This document shows, one piece after another, positions 27,208 through 34,621 of a DNA stretch of 64,000 nucleotides. Every line of letters starts with the position of its first letter. The first letter of the stretch is position 1. The DNA is from Micromonospora haikouensis (GTDB lineage Bacteria > Actinomycetota > Actinomycetes > Mycobacteriales > Micromonosporaceae), in assembly GCF_900091595.1 (NCBI RefSeq), contig NZ_FMCW01000008.1:1-64000 (forward strand). The letters are read 5' to 3'. The notes under the pieces are model-generated. The model saw nothing but the letters and a program-made list of their open reading frames with translations, made no database searches and was not told the origin of the DNA. The translations under genes were made by a program, and so were the position numbers.

Positions 27208-28881
27208 TCAGGCGGGGCGGCGGCTCTGGACGATGCGGAACCGGTTCGCCACGTACGCGCCGTCGGTCAGCGCCGCGTTCGCCGCCGCGTTGGCGCCGCT
27301 GCCGTGGAAGTCGGAGAACGCCGCCGACTGGTTGACGAAGACGCCGCCGGTCAGGTTGCACGACAGGTGCACCCCGACGTCGATCGCCGCCGCCTCGGCC
27401 GCGTCCAGCACCGCCGGGTCGGTCGAGTAGACGGCGGCGGTCAGCGCCCCGGACTCGCCAACGGTGGCGCGCAGGAGCTCCAGGCTGTGCGCGGTGGAGT
27501 CGGTGGCGATCACGAACGAGATCGGCCCGAACCACTCCCGGCCGTACGTCGCGGTGTCGGCGGCGGCCAGCTGCACGATGGTCGGCGTCCGCACCACCGC
27601 GCCGGGGAAGGCCGGGTGCTCGACCGTACGCGACTCCAGCACCGCCGCCCCGACCTTGGTGACCTCGTCGAGGCGCTCCAGCACCCCGTCGTTGACGATC
27701 GCGCCGGTCAGCTCGACGCCCCGGGCCGGGTCGGCGGTGAGCTTGCCGACAGCGGCGGCGATCCCGGCGGCCACCTCGTCGAAGCTCTTGTGCCCCTGGT
27801 CGGTGTCGATGCCGCCGGCGGGGACGAGGATGTTCTGCGAGGTGGTGCACATCTGGCCGCTGTAGAGGGTCAGCGTGAAGCCGAGGTTGCGGCACATCCC
27901 GGCGAAGTCGTCGGTGGAGTCGATCACCACCGTGTTCAGGCCGGCCTTCTCCGTGTAGACCGTCGCCTGCCGGGCGTTGGCCTCCAGCCAGTCGCCGTAC
28001 TCGGTGGAGCCGGTGAAGTCGACGATCTTCACGGCCGGGTGCAGGGCGAGGGTGGAGGCGAGCTTCTCGCCGGGGGCCTCGGGGGCGAGCAGCACCAGGT
28101 TGGGGTCGAAGCCGGCCTCGGCGAGCACCTCGCGGGCGTACTTCACGGTGATCGCGAGCGGCAGCACCGCGCGGGGGTGCGGCTTGACGACCACCGGGTT
28201 GCCGGTGACCAGCGAGGCGAACAGCCCGGGGTAGGAGTTCCAGGTCGGGAAGGTGTTGCAGCCGACGACGAGGGCCACCCCGCGCGGCACCACGTGGAAC
28301 GTCTTGGTCATCCGCAGCGGGTCGCCCTTGCCGGCGGGCTTCTCCCAGCCGGCCGTCCCCGGGTGCCGGGTCATCTCCGCGTACGCGTAGGCGACCGCTT
28401 CGAGGGCGCGGTCCAGCGCGTGCGCGCCGCCGGCCTGGAAGGCCATCACGAACGCCTGGCCGCTGGTGAACTGCACCGCGTTGGCCAGCTCGAAGACGTG
28501 CCTGTGCAGCCGGTCGAGGATCTCCAGGCAGACGCCCGCGCGGGCCTGCGGGCCGGCGTCGCGCCAGGCGGGCAGGGCGGCGGTGGCGGCGGCCACCAGC
28601 TCGTCGGCGCCCGGGTGCGGGTAGCGCACGTTCAGCTCCAGCCCGAACGGGCTGGCCTCGGTGGCGACCCGGTCGCCGGTGCCGGGCTGGTCGAGCGGGA
28701 AGTCGCCGTTCAGGTACGCCTCGAACGCGGCCTTGCCGTCGGCGGCGGCGGTCTCGCCATAGACCCGGGGGCTGGGTGACTCGGGATAGGCGGACCAGTA
28801 CCCGCGCTCCGTGATCGCGGTCAGCGCCCGGTGCAGGGTGTCGGCGTGCTTGTCGTACTCGGGATGCGGGGTCTCCGTCAT
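27208..28881 (-). CDS. paaN: Phenylacetic acid degradation protein PaaN (aldehyde dehydrogenase family)
   Basis: This 557-aa protein matches the PaaN branch of the aldehyde dehydrogenase superfamily, seen in phenylacetate-degrading and other actinobacteria. It has GCNTFPTWNSYPGLFASLVTG, VKPHPRAVLPLA, DFTGSTEYGDWLEANA (NAD-site Gly), LYSGQMCTTSQNIL with the catalytic Cys, and FGPISFVIATD. It would oxidise a ring-cleavage aldehyde intermediate to the acid. No other paa genes are in the window, so the pathway link rests on family membership only. ATG 28881 is used. A second ATG four codons upstream is possible. Confidence 0.9.
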   Translation of the reverse strand: MTETPHPEYDKHADTLHRALTAITERGYWSAYPESPSPRVYGETAAADGKAAFEAYLNGDFPLDQPGTGDRVATEASPFGLELNVRYPHPGADELVAAATAALPAWRDAGPQARAGVCLEILDRLHRHVFELANAVQFTSGQAFVMAFQAGGAHALDRALEAVAYAYAEMTRHPGTAGWEKPAGKGDPLRMTKTFHVVPRGVALVVGCNTFPTWNSYPGLFASLVTGNPVVVKPHPRAVLPLAITVKYAREVLAEAGFDPNLVLLAPEAPGEKLASTLALHPAVKIVDFTGSTEYGDWLEANARQATVYTEKAGLNTVVIDSTDDFAGMCRNLGFTLTLYSGQMCTTSQNILVPAGGIDTDQGHKSFDEVAAGIAAAVGKLTADPARGVELTGAIVNDGVLERLDEVTKVGAAVLESRTVEHPAFPGAVVRTPTIVQLAAADTATYGREWFGPISFVIATDSTAHSLELLRATVGESGALTAAVYSTDPAVLDAAEAAAIDVGVHLSCNLTGGVFVNQSAAFSDFHGSGANAAANAALTDGAYVANRFRIVQSRRPA

Positions 28882-28944
28882 GCCCGCCATCATGCCGCAG
28901 CCGGCGGGCGGGCAGTAGGGTCGGCGGACGCCGCCGGCCGGCGG

Positions 28945-29964
28945 TCAGAGGGTGAGCTGCCAGTCGGTCCAGGCGTCGACCGGGCGGAACCCGAGCGCCT
29001 CGTTGATGGCGATCATGTGCGCGTTGGCCTGCGCGTTGAAGGTGTCCACCGCGCGCAGCCCCGGCTCGTGGGCGAGCGCGTACCGCAGGTTCTCGACCTT
29101 GACGAGCAGCCCGAGCCGGTGGCCCCGGTGCGCCGGGTCGACGATGGTGATCTGCTGCCACGCGTGCCACGGCACGTTGGGGCCGACGTCGATCGTCGTC
29201 CAGGCGACCAGCCGGCCGGACGCGGCGTGCACCGCCCCGTGGTGGTAGCGGCGGCGGCCCCGCGCGTCCAACGCCCGCTCGACGCCCCGGATCCGCTCGA
29301 CGTCGACCCGCTCCGGCTCCCACTCCATCTCGCCCAGGGGCGCGTCGGCCATCAGCCGGCCGTCGAGGTGGGCGACGTCGGCGACGAGCTCCTGCGGGGC
29401 CGCGCCCTGCCAGCGGACCGTGCGGTAGCCGGCGGCGCGGGACCGGGCGTCGGCCAGCGCCGCGTCGAGCGCGGCATGGTCGAGCCGGGTGGTGTCGAGG
29501 CGGCGGCGGACCTCGGCGAGCACCGCCCGCGCGCCCGTCGCCGCGGCGAACGCCCCGCCGGCCCCGCCGCGCGCCGGCCCGCCGGGCAGGGCCGCGACGG
29601 TCGCGCCGATCACCCGCTTGCGCCCCCGCTCGCGCAGCAGCTCCACGCCGTGCGCGTGCAGCGCCCGGCCGACCCCGCGCCGCCGGTGCGTCGGGTGCAC
29701 GAGCAGGTCGACGGTGGCGTTGTCGGTGTTGTCGAGCTGCGGCAGGTCGAGGGCGAGGTAGCCCGCCGGCGCGCCGTCGAGCCGGGCGAGCGCCCAGACC
29801 GGCACGTTGCCCGGCATCGGGTGCCGGATCGCCGCCTCGAAGCGCCGCCGGCACAGCGGCGGGAAGTCGGGGACGTCCGCCTGGTCGGCGGCGGCCCGGA
29901 TTCCGTACGCCGCGTCGACCGCGCCCTGGTCCGCCGGGTCGATCGGGGTGATGGTGATGCGCAT
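28945..29964 (-). CDS. Tandem GNAT-domain acetyltransferase
   Basis: This 339-aa protein appears to hold two GNAT folds. The first has ATVDLLVHPTHRRRGVGRAL (residues about 75-94), and the second has ITIVDPAHRGHRLGLLVKVENL followed by VDTFNAQANAHMIAINEALGF, both motif A-type CoA loops. This resembles mycothiol synthase-like or other double-GNAT proteins, but the substrate is unknown. ATG 29964 lacks a ribosome site, and a terminator-like hairpin sits 25 nt upstream. An upstream in-frame extension exists and looks non-coding. Confidence 0.8.
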   Translation of the reverse strand: MRITITPIDPADQGAVDAAYGIRAAADQADVPDFPPLCRRRFEAAIRHPMPGNVPVWALARLDGAPAGYLALDLPQLDNTDNATVDLLVHPTHRRRGVGRALHAHGVELLRERGRKRVIGATVAALPGGPARGGAGGAFAAATGARAVLAEVRRRLDTTRLDHAALDAALADARSRAAGYRTVRWQGAAPQELVADVAHLDGRLMADAPLGEMEWEPERVDVERIRGVERALDARGRRRYHHGAVHAASGRLVAWTTIDVGPNVPWHAWQQITIVDPAHRGHRLGLLVKVENLRYALAHEPGLRAVDTFNAQANAHMIAINEALGFRPVDAWTDWQLTL

Positions 29965-29988
29965 GGGCCGAGGGTGGCCGGGGAAAGA

Positions 29989-30024
29989 CGATCGGGCCAG
30001 CGAATTTCTCCGCTGGCCCGATCG
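29989..30024 (-). promoter_or_regulatory. Attenuator-like hairpin before the double-GNAT gene
   Basis: CGATCGGGCCAGCG (29989-30002) and CGCTGGCCCGATCG (30011-30024) form a perfect 14-bp stem with an 8-nt loop. On the minus strand it is followed by TCTTTCC, as in an intrinsic terminator, and then the start codon 25 nt later. The 29965-30327 gap otherwise holds another hairpin near 30227 and no gene. Confidence 0.55.
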
Positions 30025-30226
30025 GACGTTGGTCGGGAGGGACGATCGCACAACGCCTCCGGCGTTGGGTCGTAAGAACTTAAAGTCTACGGCGAAACGC
30101 CCTCCCGCACGGAGCATCTTGCGCCGTCCGGTTCCTGCCGTCAAGTCCTCGGCGGCGGGTTTTTGCGTACGGAGGGCAAAACGTCGGTTACCCGACGGAT
30201 CGGCGCCCTTCGTGAAGGCGCGCGAT

Positions 30227-30276
30227 GTCGGCGACATGGGGGTGTCCCGGCGGGCGGATGCCCCCATGTCGCCGAC
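30227..30276 (-). terminator. Long-stem terminator hairpin after thrC
   Basis: GTCGGCGACATGGGGG (30227-30242) and its exact complement CCCCCATGTCGCCGAC (30261-30276) form a 16-bp stem with an 18-nt loop, 51 bp past the thrC stop. It probably ends the thrC transcript. No T tract follows. Confidence 0.7.
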
Positions 30277-30327
30277 CCGGCGTCGATCAAGTCTCGACCG
30301 GCACGGCGACCCGGGCCGGACGGGGAC

Positions 30328-31614
30328 TCAGCCGAGCAGGCCGGCGTCGCGGGCGGCGCGCAGCGAGGGCTTGATCCGGTGGGTCGGGCCGACCTGCGGG
30401 GCGACGGCGTCGATGGTCTTGAGCCCCTCGCCGGTGTTGAACACGACGGTCTCCGCCGTCGGGTCGAGCCGGCCGGACTCGACCAGCTTGCGCAGCACCG
30501 CCACGGTCACCCCGCCGGCGGTCTCGGCGAAGATCCCGGTGGTGCGGGCCAGCAGCCGGATGCCCGCGCGGATCTCGTCGTCGTCGACGTACTCCATCCA
30601 CCCGCCGGTGCGCCGCACGGCCTCCAGCGCGTAGAGGCCGGCGGCGGGGTCGCCGATGTTCAGCGACTTGGCGATGCCGGTCGGCTTGACCGGGGTGATG
30701 GTGTCGGTGTCGGCGTGCAGGGCCGCCGCGATCGGGTTGCAGCCGGCCGACTGCGCCCCGAACACCTTCCAGCCGCCGGCCGGGGCCTCGACGAGGCCGA
30801 TCTCGACCAGCTCGCTGAACGCCTTGTCGATCTTGGTGAGCAGCTCGCCGCTCGCCATCGGGATGACCACCTGGGCCGGGATCCGCCAGCCGAGCTGCTC
30901 GGCCACCTCGTACCCGAGGGTCTTGGAGCCCTCCGCGTAGTAGGGCCGGACGTTGACGTTGACGAAGGCCGTGTCCTCGAACTCGTCGGTCTCCACCAGC
31001 TCGCCGCAGAGCCGGTTCACGTCGTCGTACGAGCCGTCGATGGCGACCAGCTCCCCGCCGTAGACGGCGGTGGTGACCACCTTGCCCGGCTCCAGGTCGC
31101 TGGGGATGAACACGATCGACGGGGCCCCGGCACGGGCCGCGTGGGCGGCGACCGAGTTGGCCAGGTTGCCGGTCGACGCGCAGGCGAAGCGGGTGAAGCC
31201 GAGCGCCCGGGCGGCGGTGAGCGCCACCGACACCACCCGGTCCTTGAACGAGTGGGTGGGGTTGGCGCTGTCGTCCTTGACCCAGAGGGGGGCGGTGATG
31301 CCCAGCTCGGCGGCGAGGTTGCCGGCGGCGACCAGCGGGGTCAGCCCCGGGTCCACGGTCACCCGGGTCGCCGGGTCCTGCCCGGCGGGCAGGAGGGCGG
31401 CGTACCGCCAGAGGTTCTGCGGGCCGGCCTCGATCTGCTCGCGGGTGACCCGGGCCAGGGCCGCCGCGTCGTAGTCGACTTCGAGGGGGCCGAAACACTC
31501 GTAGCAGGCGTGCTGCGCGGCGAGCGGGTAGCGCGCCGAACAGGCGCGGCAGACCAGGGCGCGGGCGGGGCTGGCGGCGGTGTCGATGCCGGGCGCGGCG
31601 AGGGTCGACGTCAT
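30328..31614 (-). CDS. thrC: Threonine synthase (long form with N-terminal zinc-ribbon-like motif)
   Basis: This 428-aa PLP enzyme would convert O-phosphohomoserine to threonine and phosphate. Cysteines at residues 22, 25, 37 and 40 (CRAC...CYEC) form a zinc-ribbon-like head. The PLP Lys is in NPTHSFKDRV, STGNLANSVAAHAARAG is the phosphate-binding loop, and PMASGELLTKIDKAF and GAQSAGCNPIA lie further on. This long form differs from the short thrC usually placed in hom-thrC-thrB clusters, so the genome may have two. No hom or thrB is adjacent. Its leader carries a SAM-I riboswitch, so expression should fall when SAM is abundant. Confidence 0.93.
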   Translation of the reverse strand: MTSTLAAPGIDTAASPARALVCRACSARYPLAAQHACYECFGPLEVDYDAAALARVTREQIEAGPQNLWRYAALLPAGQDPATRVTVDPGLTPLVAAGNLAAELGITAPLWVKDDSANPTHSFKDRVVSVALTAARALGFTRFACASTGNLANSVAAHAARAGAPSIVFIPSDLEPGKVVTTAVYGGELVAIDGSYDDVNRLCGELVETDEFEDTAFVNVNVRPYYAEGSKTLGYEVAEQLGWRIPAQVVIPMASGELLTKIDKAFSELVEIGLVEAPAGGWKVFGAQSAGCNPIAAALHADTDTITPVKPTGIAKSLNIGDPAAGLYALEAVRRTGGWMEYVDDDEIRAGIRLLARTTGIFAETAGGVTVAVLRKLVESGRLDPTAETVVFNTGEGLKTIDAVAPQVGPTHRIKPSLRAARDAGLLG

Positions 31615-31628
31615 GTCGAGGAGGTCCT

Positions 31629-31756
31629 CTCATCTTTCCCCGCATCGCACCCTGCGGCGGGGACGGAATTGGCACCTGTCCGCGCCGCTCGTCATCGAGC
31701 GCACGGGTGGTTGCCGGGGCTTCGTCGGGCCGTATCCCTCTGCCCCTCTGGATGAG
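31629..31756 (-). promoter_or_regulatory. SAM-I (S-box) riboswitch
   Basis: On the minus strand the S-box consensus is clear: CTCATCCAGAG, GGGCAGAGGGATACGGCCCG, ACGAAGCCCCGGCAACC, GGTGCCAATTCCGTCC, and GGGGAAAGATGAG. CTCATC at the 5' end pairs with GATGAG at the 3' end to form P1. The aptamer ends 14 nt before the thrC ATG, so P1 formation would affect the ribosome site (AGAGGACC) directly. A possible -10 (TAGACT) lies about 30 bp upstream. Confidence 0.95.
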
Positions 31757-31944
31757 GTATTCAGTTGTGCCGCCGAGTCTACGGCGGATCGCGGCGAGCG
31801 CCACCCGAGCTTCCCAGCGTATGGGCCGGATCGGGGGTGCCGACTTGGTCACATCATCGCTCTCCGCACCGCCACCGCCACCCACGGCGACCATCTCCGG
31901 GGCTTCCGGAAGGGCGGGTGGCCTGCGCTTTCTAGCCTGACGGC

Positions 31945-32436
31945 GTGACCTACCCCCCGACGCCCGGCACGCCCGGGCCGCCCCCCAGTCCCGGCGTGCC
32001 CGGGCCGCCCCCGAAGCCCCGTGGAACCGGCCGGACGACCCGTACCGTGATCGTCGTGGCCGCCGTGGTGGCGCTGCTCTGTTGCGCCGGCGCATTCACC
32101 GGCGGCGGCATCTGGTTCTTCCGCACCGTGCAGGGCACCACCGCGCCCGCCCGGAACGCCGCGACCGCATACCTCGACGACGTGCGGGACGGCAACCACC
32201 CGGCCGCGTACGGCCGGCTCTGCGAGCAGCTGCGCAGCCAGCTGACCGAGGAGGAGTTCGCCCGGGCCCGGGCGGCCGAGCCGCCCCTGGGCAACTACCG
32301 GGTCACCGCCACCGAGGTGAGCAGCAGCACCGACAGCCAGTCCCGGGCCGAGGTGACCGTCACCGCCGCCGGCCGGCAGCAGGTCCTCACCCTGGTCGAG
32401 GAGGGCGGCGACTGGCGGGTGTGCGGGGGGATCTGA
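31945..32436 (+). CDS. Membrane-anchored protein with NTF2-like (DUF4878-type) domain
   Basis: This 163-aa product has a Pro/Gly-rich cytosolic head with PGTPGPPP-like repeats, one hydrophobic helix (VIVVAAVVALLCCAGAFTGGG), and an extracytoplasmic domain with YLDDVRDGNHPAAYGRLC, LTEEEF and VTAAGRQQVLTLVEEGGDWRVCG. The latter looks like the DUF4878/NTF2 fold common in actinobacterial surface proteins. Two Cys in the outer domain may form a disulfide. It starts at GTG 31945. It is divergent from thrC. Function is unknown. Confidence 0.75.
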   Translation: MTYPPTPGTPGPPPSPGVPGPPPKPRGTGRTTRTVIVVAAVVALLCCAGAFTGGGIWFFRTVQGTTAPARNAATAYLDDVRDGNHPAAYGRLCEQLRSQLTEEEFARARAAEPPLGNYRVTATEVSSSTDSQSRAEVTVTAAGRQQVLTLVEEGGDWRVCGGI

Positions 32437-32452
32437 GCGGCACCGGCCGGGA

Positions 32453-33751
32453 TCAGCGGTGGTGCCGCCGCCACCGCGCCTCCCGGACCTCGCGCGCCTC
32501 GCGTTCCTCCCGCACGGCCTCGTGCAGCGCCCACCGCGAGCCCGCCAGCAGCACGATCTCGGCGACGACCAGGCCGACGGTGAGCACGGTGAGCAGGGCC
32601 ACCGCGACGAGGGCGGGGAGGCGGCCGGCGACGGGCACCGCGGCGACCACGAGCACCACGACGGTGACCCGGGTCCACACGACGGTGCCGAGGACCCGGA
32701 GCTGGAAGGCGACCAGGCTCACCAGGTAGAGGGCGGCCCCCGTGAACAGCAGGGGGCCGCCGAGGCCGGGCAACGGGCCGAGCAGGTCGACGCCGGCCGC
32801 GCCGAGGTGGTGCACCATCTGCTCGCCGCCGAGCGCCACCAGGATGAGCCCGGCGATCATCGGCAGGTGCAGGTAGAGGTAGCCGTCGCGGGCCGCCGCG
32901 ATCCGGTTGGGGCCCCGGCGGCCGTGCATCGCCAGCTCGGCGGCCGGGGCCAGGCTGTCGAAGTAGAGCCACCAGAGGCTGACGATGGCGGCCAGGCCCG
33001 CCAGCGTGGTGTAGAAGGTGGGCCAGGTGACCGGCTGGCCGAGGACCCCGCTGCCCAGGCCGATCGAGATGATCAGCTCGCCGAAGGCGATGATGACGAT
33101 CAGCTCGAAGCGCTCGACGAAGTGGCCGGGGGCGGCGATCCGCCAGCCGGACAGCCCGACGGCGAAGCCGTTGCCGTACTCGACCAGCACGGCGAGGGCC
33201 CAGATGCCGGGCCGGACCCAGACGTGGTCGGTGCCGCCGGGGAGGTCGGGCACGAATGCCGCCGCCAGCAGCAGCCCGGTGGAGACGACGACCGCGAGGC
33301 CGATCCGGACGAGCTGGCGACGCTCCTCGGGCAGGTCCCGGACCGCGTACAGGTGGAGCCCGAGGTGCAGCCCTCGGATCAGGAAATAGCAGATGGGGAA
33401 GAGCACGGGGGCGGGGCCCCCGCCCGACTGGTCGCCGAACGCCTGCGGGATGGACAGGGCGATGCCCAGCACCGCCCCCATGGCGGTCAGGGTCACCAGC
33501 GGGGCGATGCCCTCCCCCAGGCGCACCCGCTGGGCCACCAGCATGTGGGCGATCCAGCACAGCCACAGCAGGGCCAGGACGAGCATGCCCTTGACCAGCC
33601 CGTGGGTGCTCAGGTCCTCGGCCACGAACCGGGAGACGTTGAAGAAGCCGTAGACGAAGACCAGGTCGAAGAAGACCTCGACGCGGGCCACCCGGGCCCC
33701 GGCGGCGACCGGGCGGACCGGGCGCCAGCCCGGATACCTGCGGCTGCCCAC
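32453..33751 (-). CDS. ltrA: Low temperature requirement protein A (LtrA)-type membrane protein
   Basis: This 432-aa polytopic protein matches the LtrA family. The family signature VEVFFDLVFVYGFFNVSRF is at residues 23-41, followed by many hydrophobic segments, among them FELIVIIAFGELIISIG and LWWLYFDSLAP. The biochemical role is unknown. The tail is charged (REEREAREVREARWRR). GTG 33751 is used, with a weak ribosome site. The gene stands 138 bp downstream of doxX on the same strand, but a strong hairpin lies in between. Confidence 0.9.
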   Translation of the reverse strand: MGSRRYPGWRPVRPVAAGARVARVEVFFDLVFVYGFFNVSRFVAEDLSTHGLVKGMLVLALLWLCWIAHMLVAQRVRLGEGIAPLVTLTAMGAVLGIALSIPQAFGDQSGGGPAPVLFPICYFLIRGLHLGLHLYAVRDLPEERRQLVRIGLAVVVSTGLLLAAAFVPDLPGGTDHVWVRPGIWALAVLVEYGNGFAVGLSGWRIAAPGHFVERFELIVIIAFGELIISIGLGSGVLGQPVTWPTFYTTLAGLAAIVSLWWLYFDSLAPAAELAMHGRRGPNRIAAARDGYLYLHLPMIAGLILVALGGEQMVHHLGAAGVDLLGPLPGLGGPLLFTGAALYLVSLVAFQLRVLGTVVWTRVTVVVLVVAAVPVAGRLPALVAVALLTVLTVGLVVAEIVLLAGSRWALHEAVREEREAREVREARWRRHHR

Positions 33752-33822
33752 CTGCGCGAGTCTGGCAGCCGCCCCCGGGCGACGGTGCCGGAACGGCGAG
33801 ATGGGGGCGGGTGCCGCGACTA

Positions 33823-33880
33823 CCGCCGGGGCGGGCGCTCAGGGGTGCCGTCTTCGCTGGCAGCCCGCCCGCCCCGGCGG
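33823..33880 (-). terminator. Terminator-like hairpin after the DoxX-family gene
   Basis: CCGCCGGGGCGGGC (33823-33836) and GCCCGCCCCGGCGG (33867-33880) are exact 14-bp complements with a 30-nt loop. It starts 9 nt beyond the DoxX stop and would separate that gene from ltrA. Confidence 0.65.
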
Positions 33881-33888
33881 CGGTCGGG

Positions 33889-34338
33889 TCAGGCAGGCAC
33901 CGAGCGCTTGCTCGGGGCGGGCGCCGCGACGGCCGGCTCCCGGCGGCGGCCCAGCAGGGTGTCGACGGCCCACGTCCCGGGGCCGAGCACCGCGATGAGC
34001 ACGAACGACCAGCAGAACAGCGCGGACAGTTCACCGCCGTTGCGCAGCGGCAGCAGCCCCTCCGGCTGGTGCACCACGAAGTACGCGTACGCCATCGAGC
34101 CCGAGGCGAGCAGCGCGGCGGGTCGGGTGAACAGCCCGGCCAGCACCAGCGCGCCGCAGACGGCCTGGATCAGGGCGGCGTACCAGCCTGGCCAGGTGCC
34201 GAGCGGAACCGCCTGACCGGTTCCTCGCGCACCGCCGAAGACACCGAGCAGCGACGACAGGCCGTGGAACAGAAAGAGCAGGCCAATCACCATGCGGAAC
34301 AGGGACAGGACGGGACCGCCAAGTCGGTCAATGTTCAT
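33889..34338 (-). CDS. DoxX-family membrane protein
   Basis: This 149-aa four-helix membrane protein matches DoxX/DoxD-like proteins. It has VLSLFRMVIGLLFLFHGLSSL, PLGTWPGWYAALIQAVCGALVLAGLFTRPAALL and AYFVVHQPEGLLPLRNGGELSALFCWSFV. The family is linked to redox or respiratory stress functions, but the role here is unknown. A TGGAGGTG site precedes ATG 34338. A LacI-family-like palindrome lies about 80 bp upstream. Confidence 0.88.
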   Translation of the reverse strand: MNIDRLGGPVLSLFRMVIGLLFLFHGLSSLLGVFGGARGTGQAVPLGTWPGWYAALIQAVCGALVLAGLFTRPAALLASGSMAYAYFVVHQPEGLLPLRNGGELSALFCWSFVLIAVLGPGTWAVDTLLGRRREPAVAAPAPSKRSVPA

Positions 34339-34416
34339 ACCACACCTCCAGTGACAGAAGTCAATGCAGATAGAATGCGGTAAGAATTTGATAAGGTCGA
34401 TACTTGTCCCTCTCCG

Positions 34417-34430
34417 TGGGAACGCTCCCA
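34417..34430. promoter_or_regulatory. Candidate LacI-family (CebR-like) operator
   Basis: TGGGAACGCTCCCA differs by one base from the CebR box TGGGAGCGCTCCCA of Streptomyces. It sits in a larger 8-bp inverted repeat, CCGTGGGA/TCCCACGG (34414-34433). It lies upstream of the doxX start, so it may be that gene's operator. The regulator is not in the window. Confidence 0.5.
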
Positions 34431-34516
34431 CGGCATGTGGGACTTGCCCTGGTCAACCGTCCCGGCAGTCGCCAAACAGGCGCGACCGAGTGCGTCAGCG
34501 TCGGCGACAAGCACGA

Positions 34517-34560
34517 AGATGCTGGTGCAAGCGCCTGGAGGGCACCTCGCACCAGCATCT
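34517..34560 (-). terminator. Terminator hairpin after the secreted transglycosylase-like gene
   Basis: AGATGCTGGTGC (34517-34528) and GCACCAGCATCT (34549-34560) form a perfect 12-bp stem with a 20-nt loop, about 60 bp past the stop of the 946-aa gene on the minus strand. Confidence 0.7.
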
Positions 34561-34621
34561 ACCCCGCCGGCGGCCGGGCGCGGGCCATCCACCCGCCCCG
34601 ACCACCCCGTAACGAGGCCCC

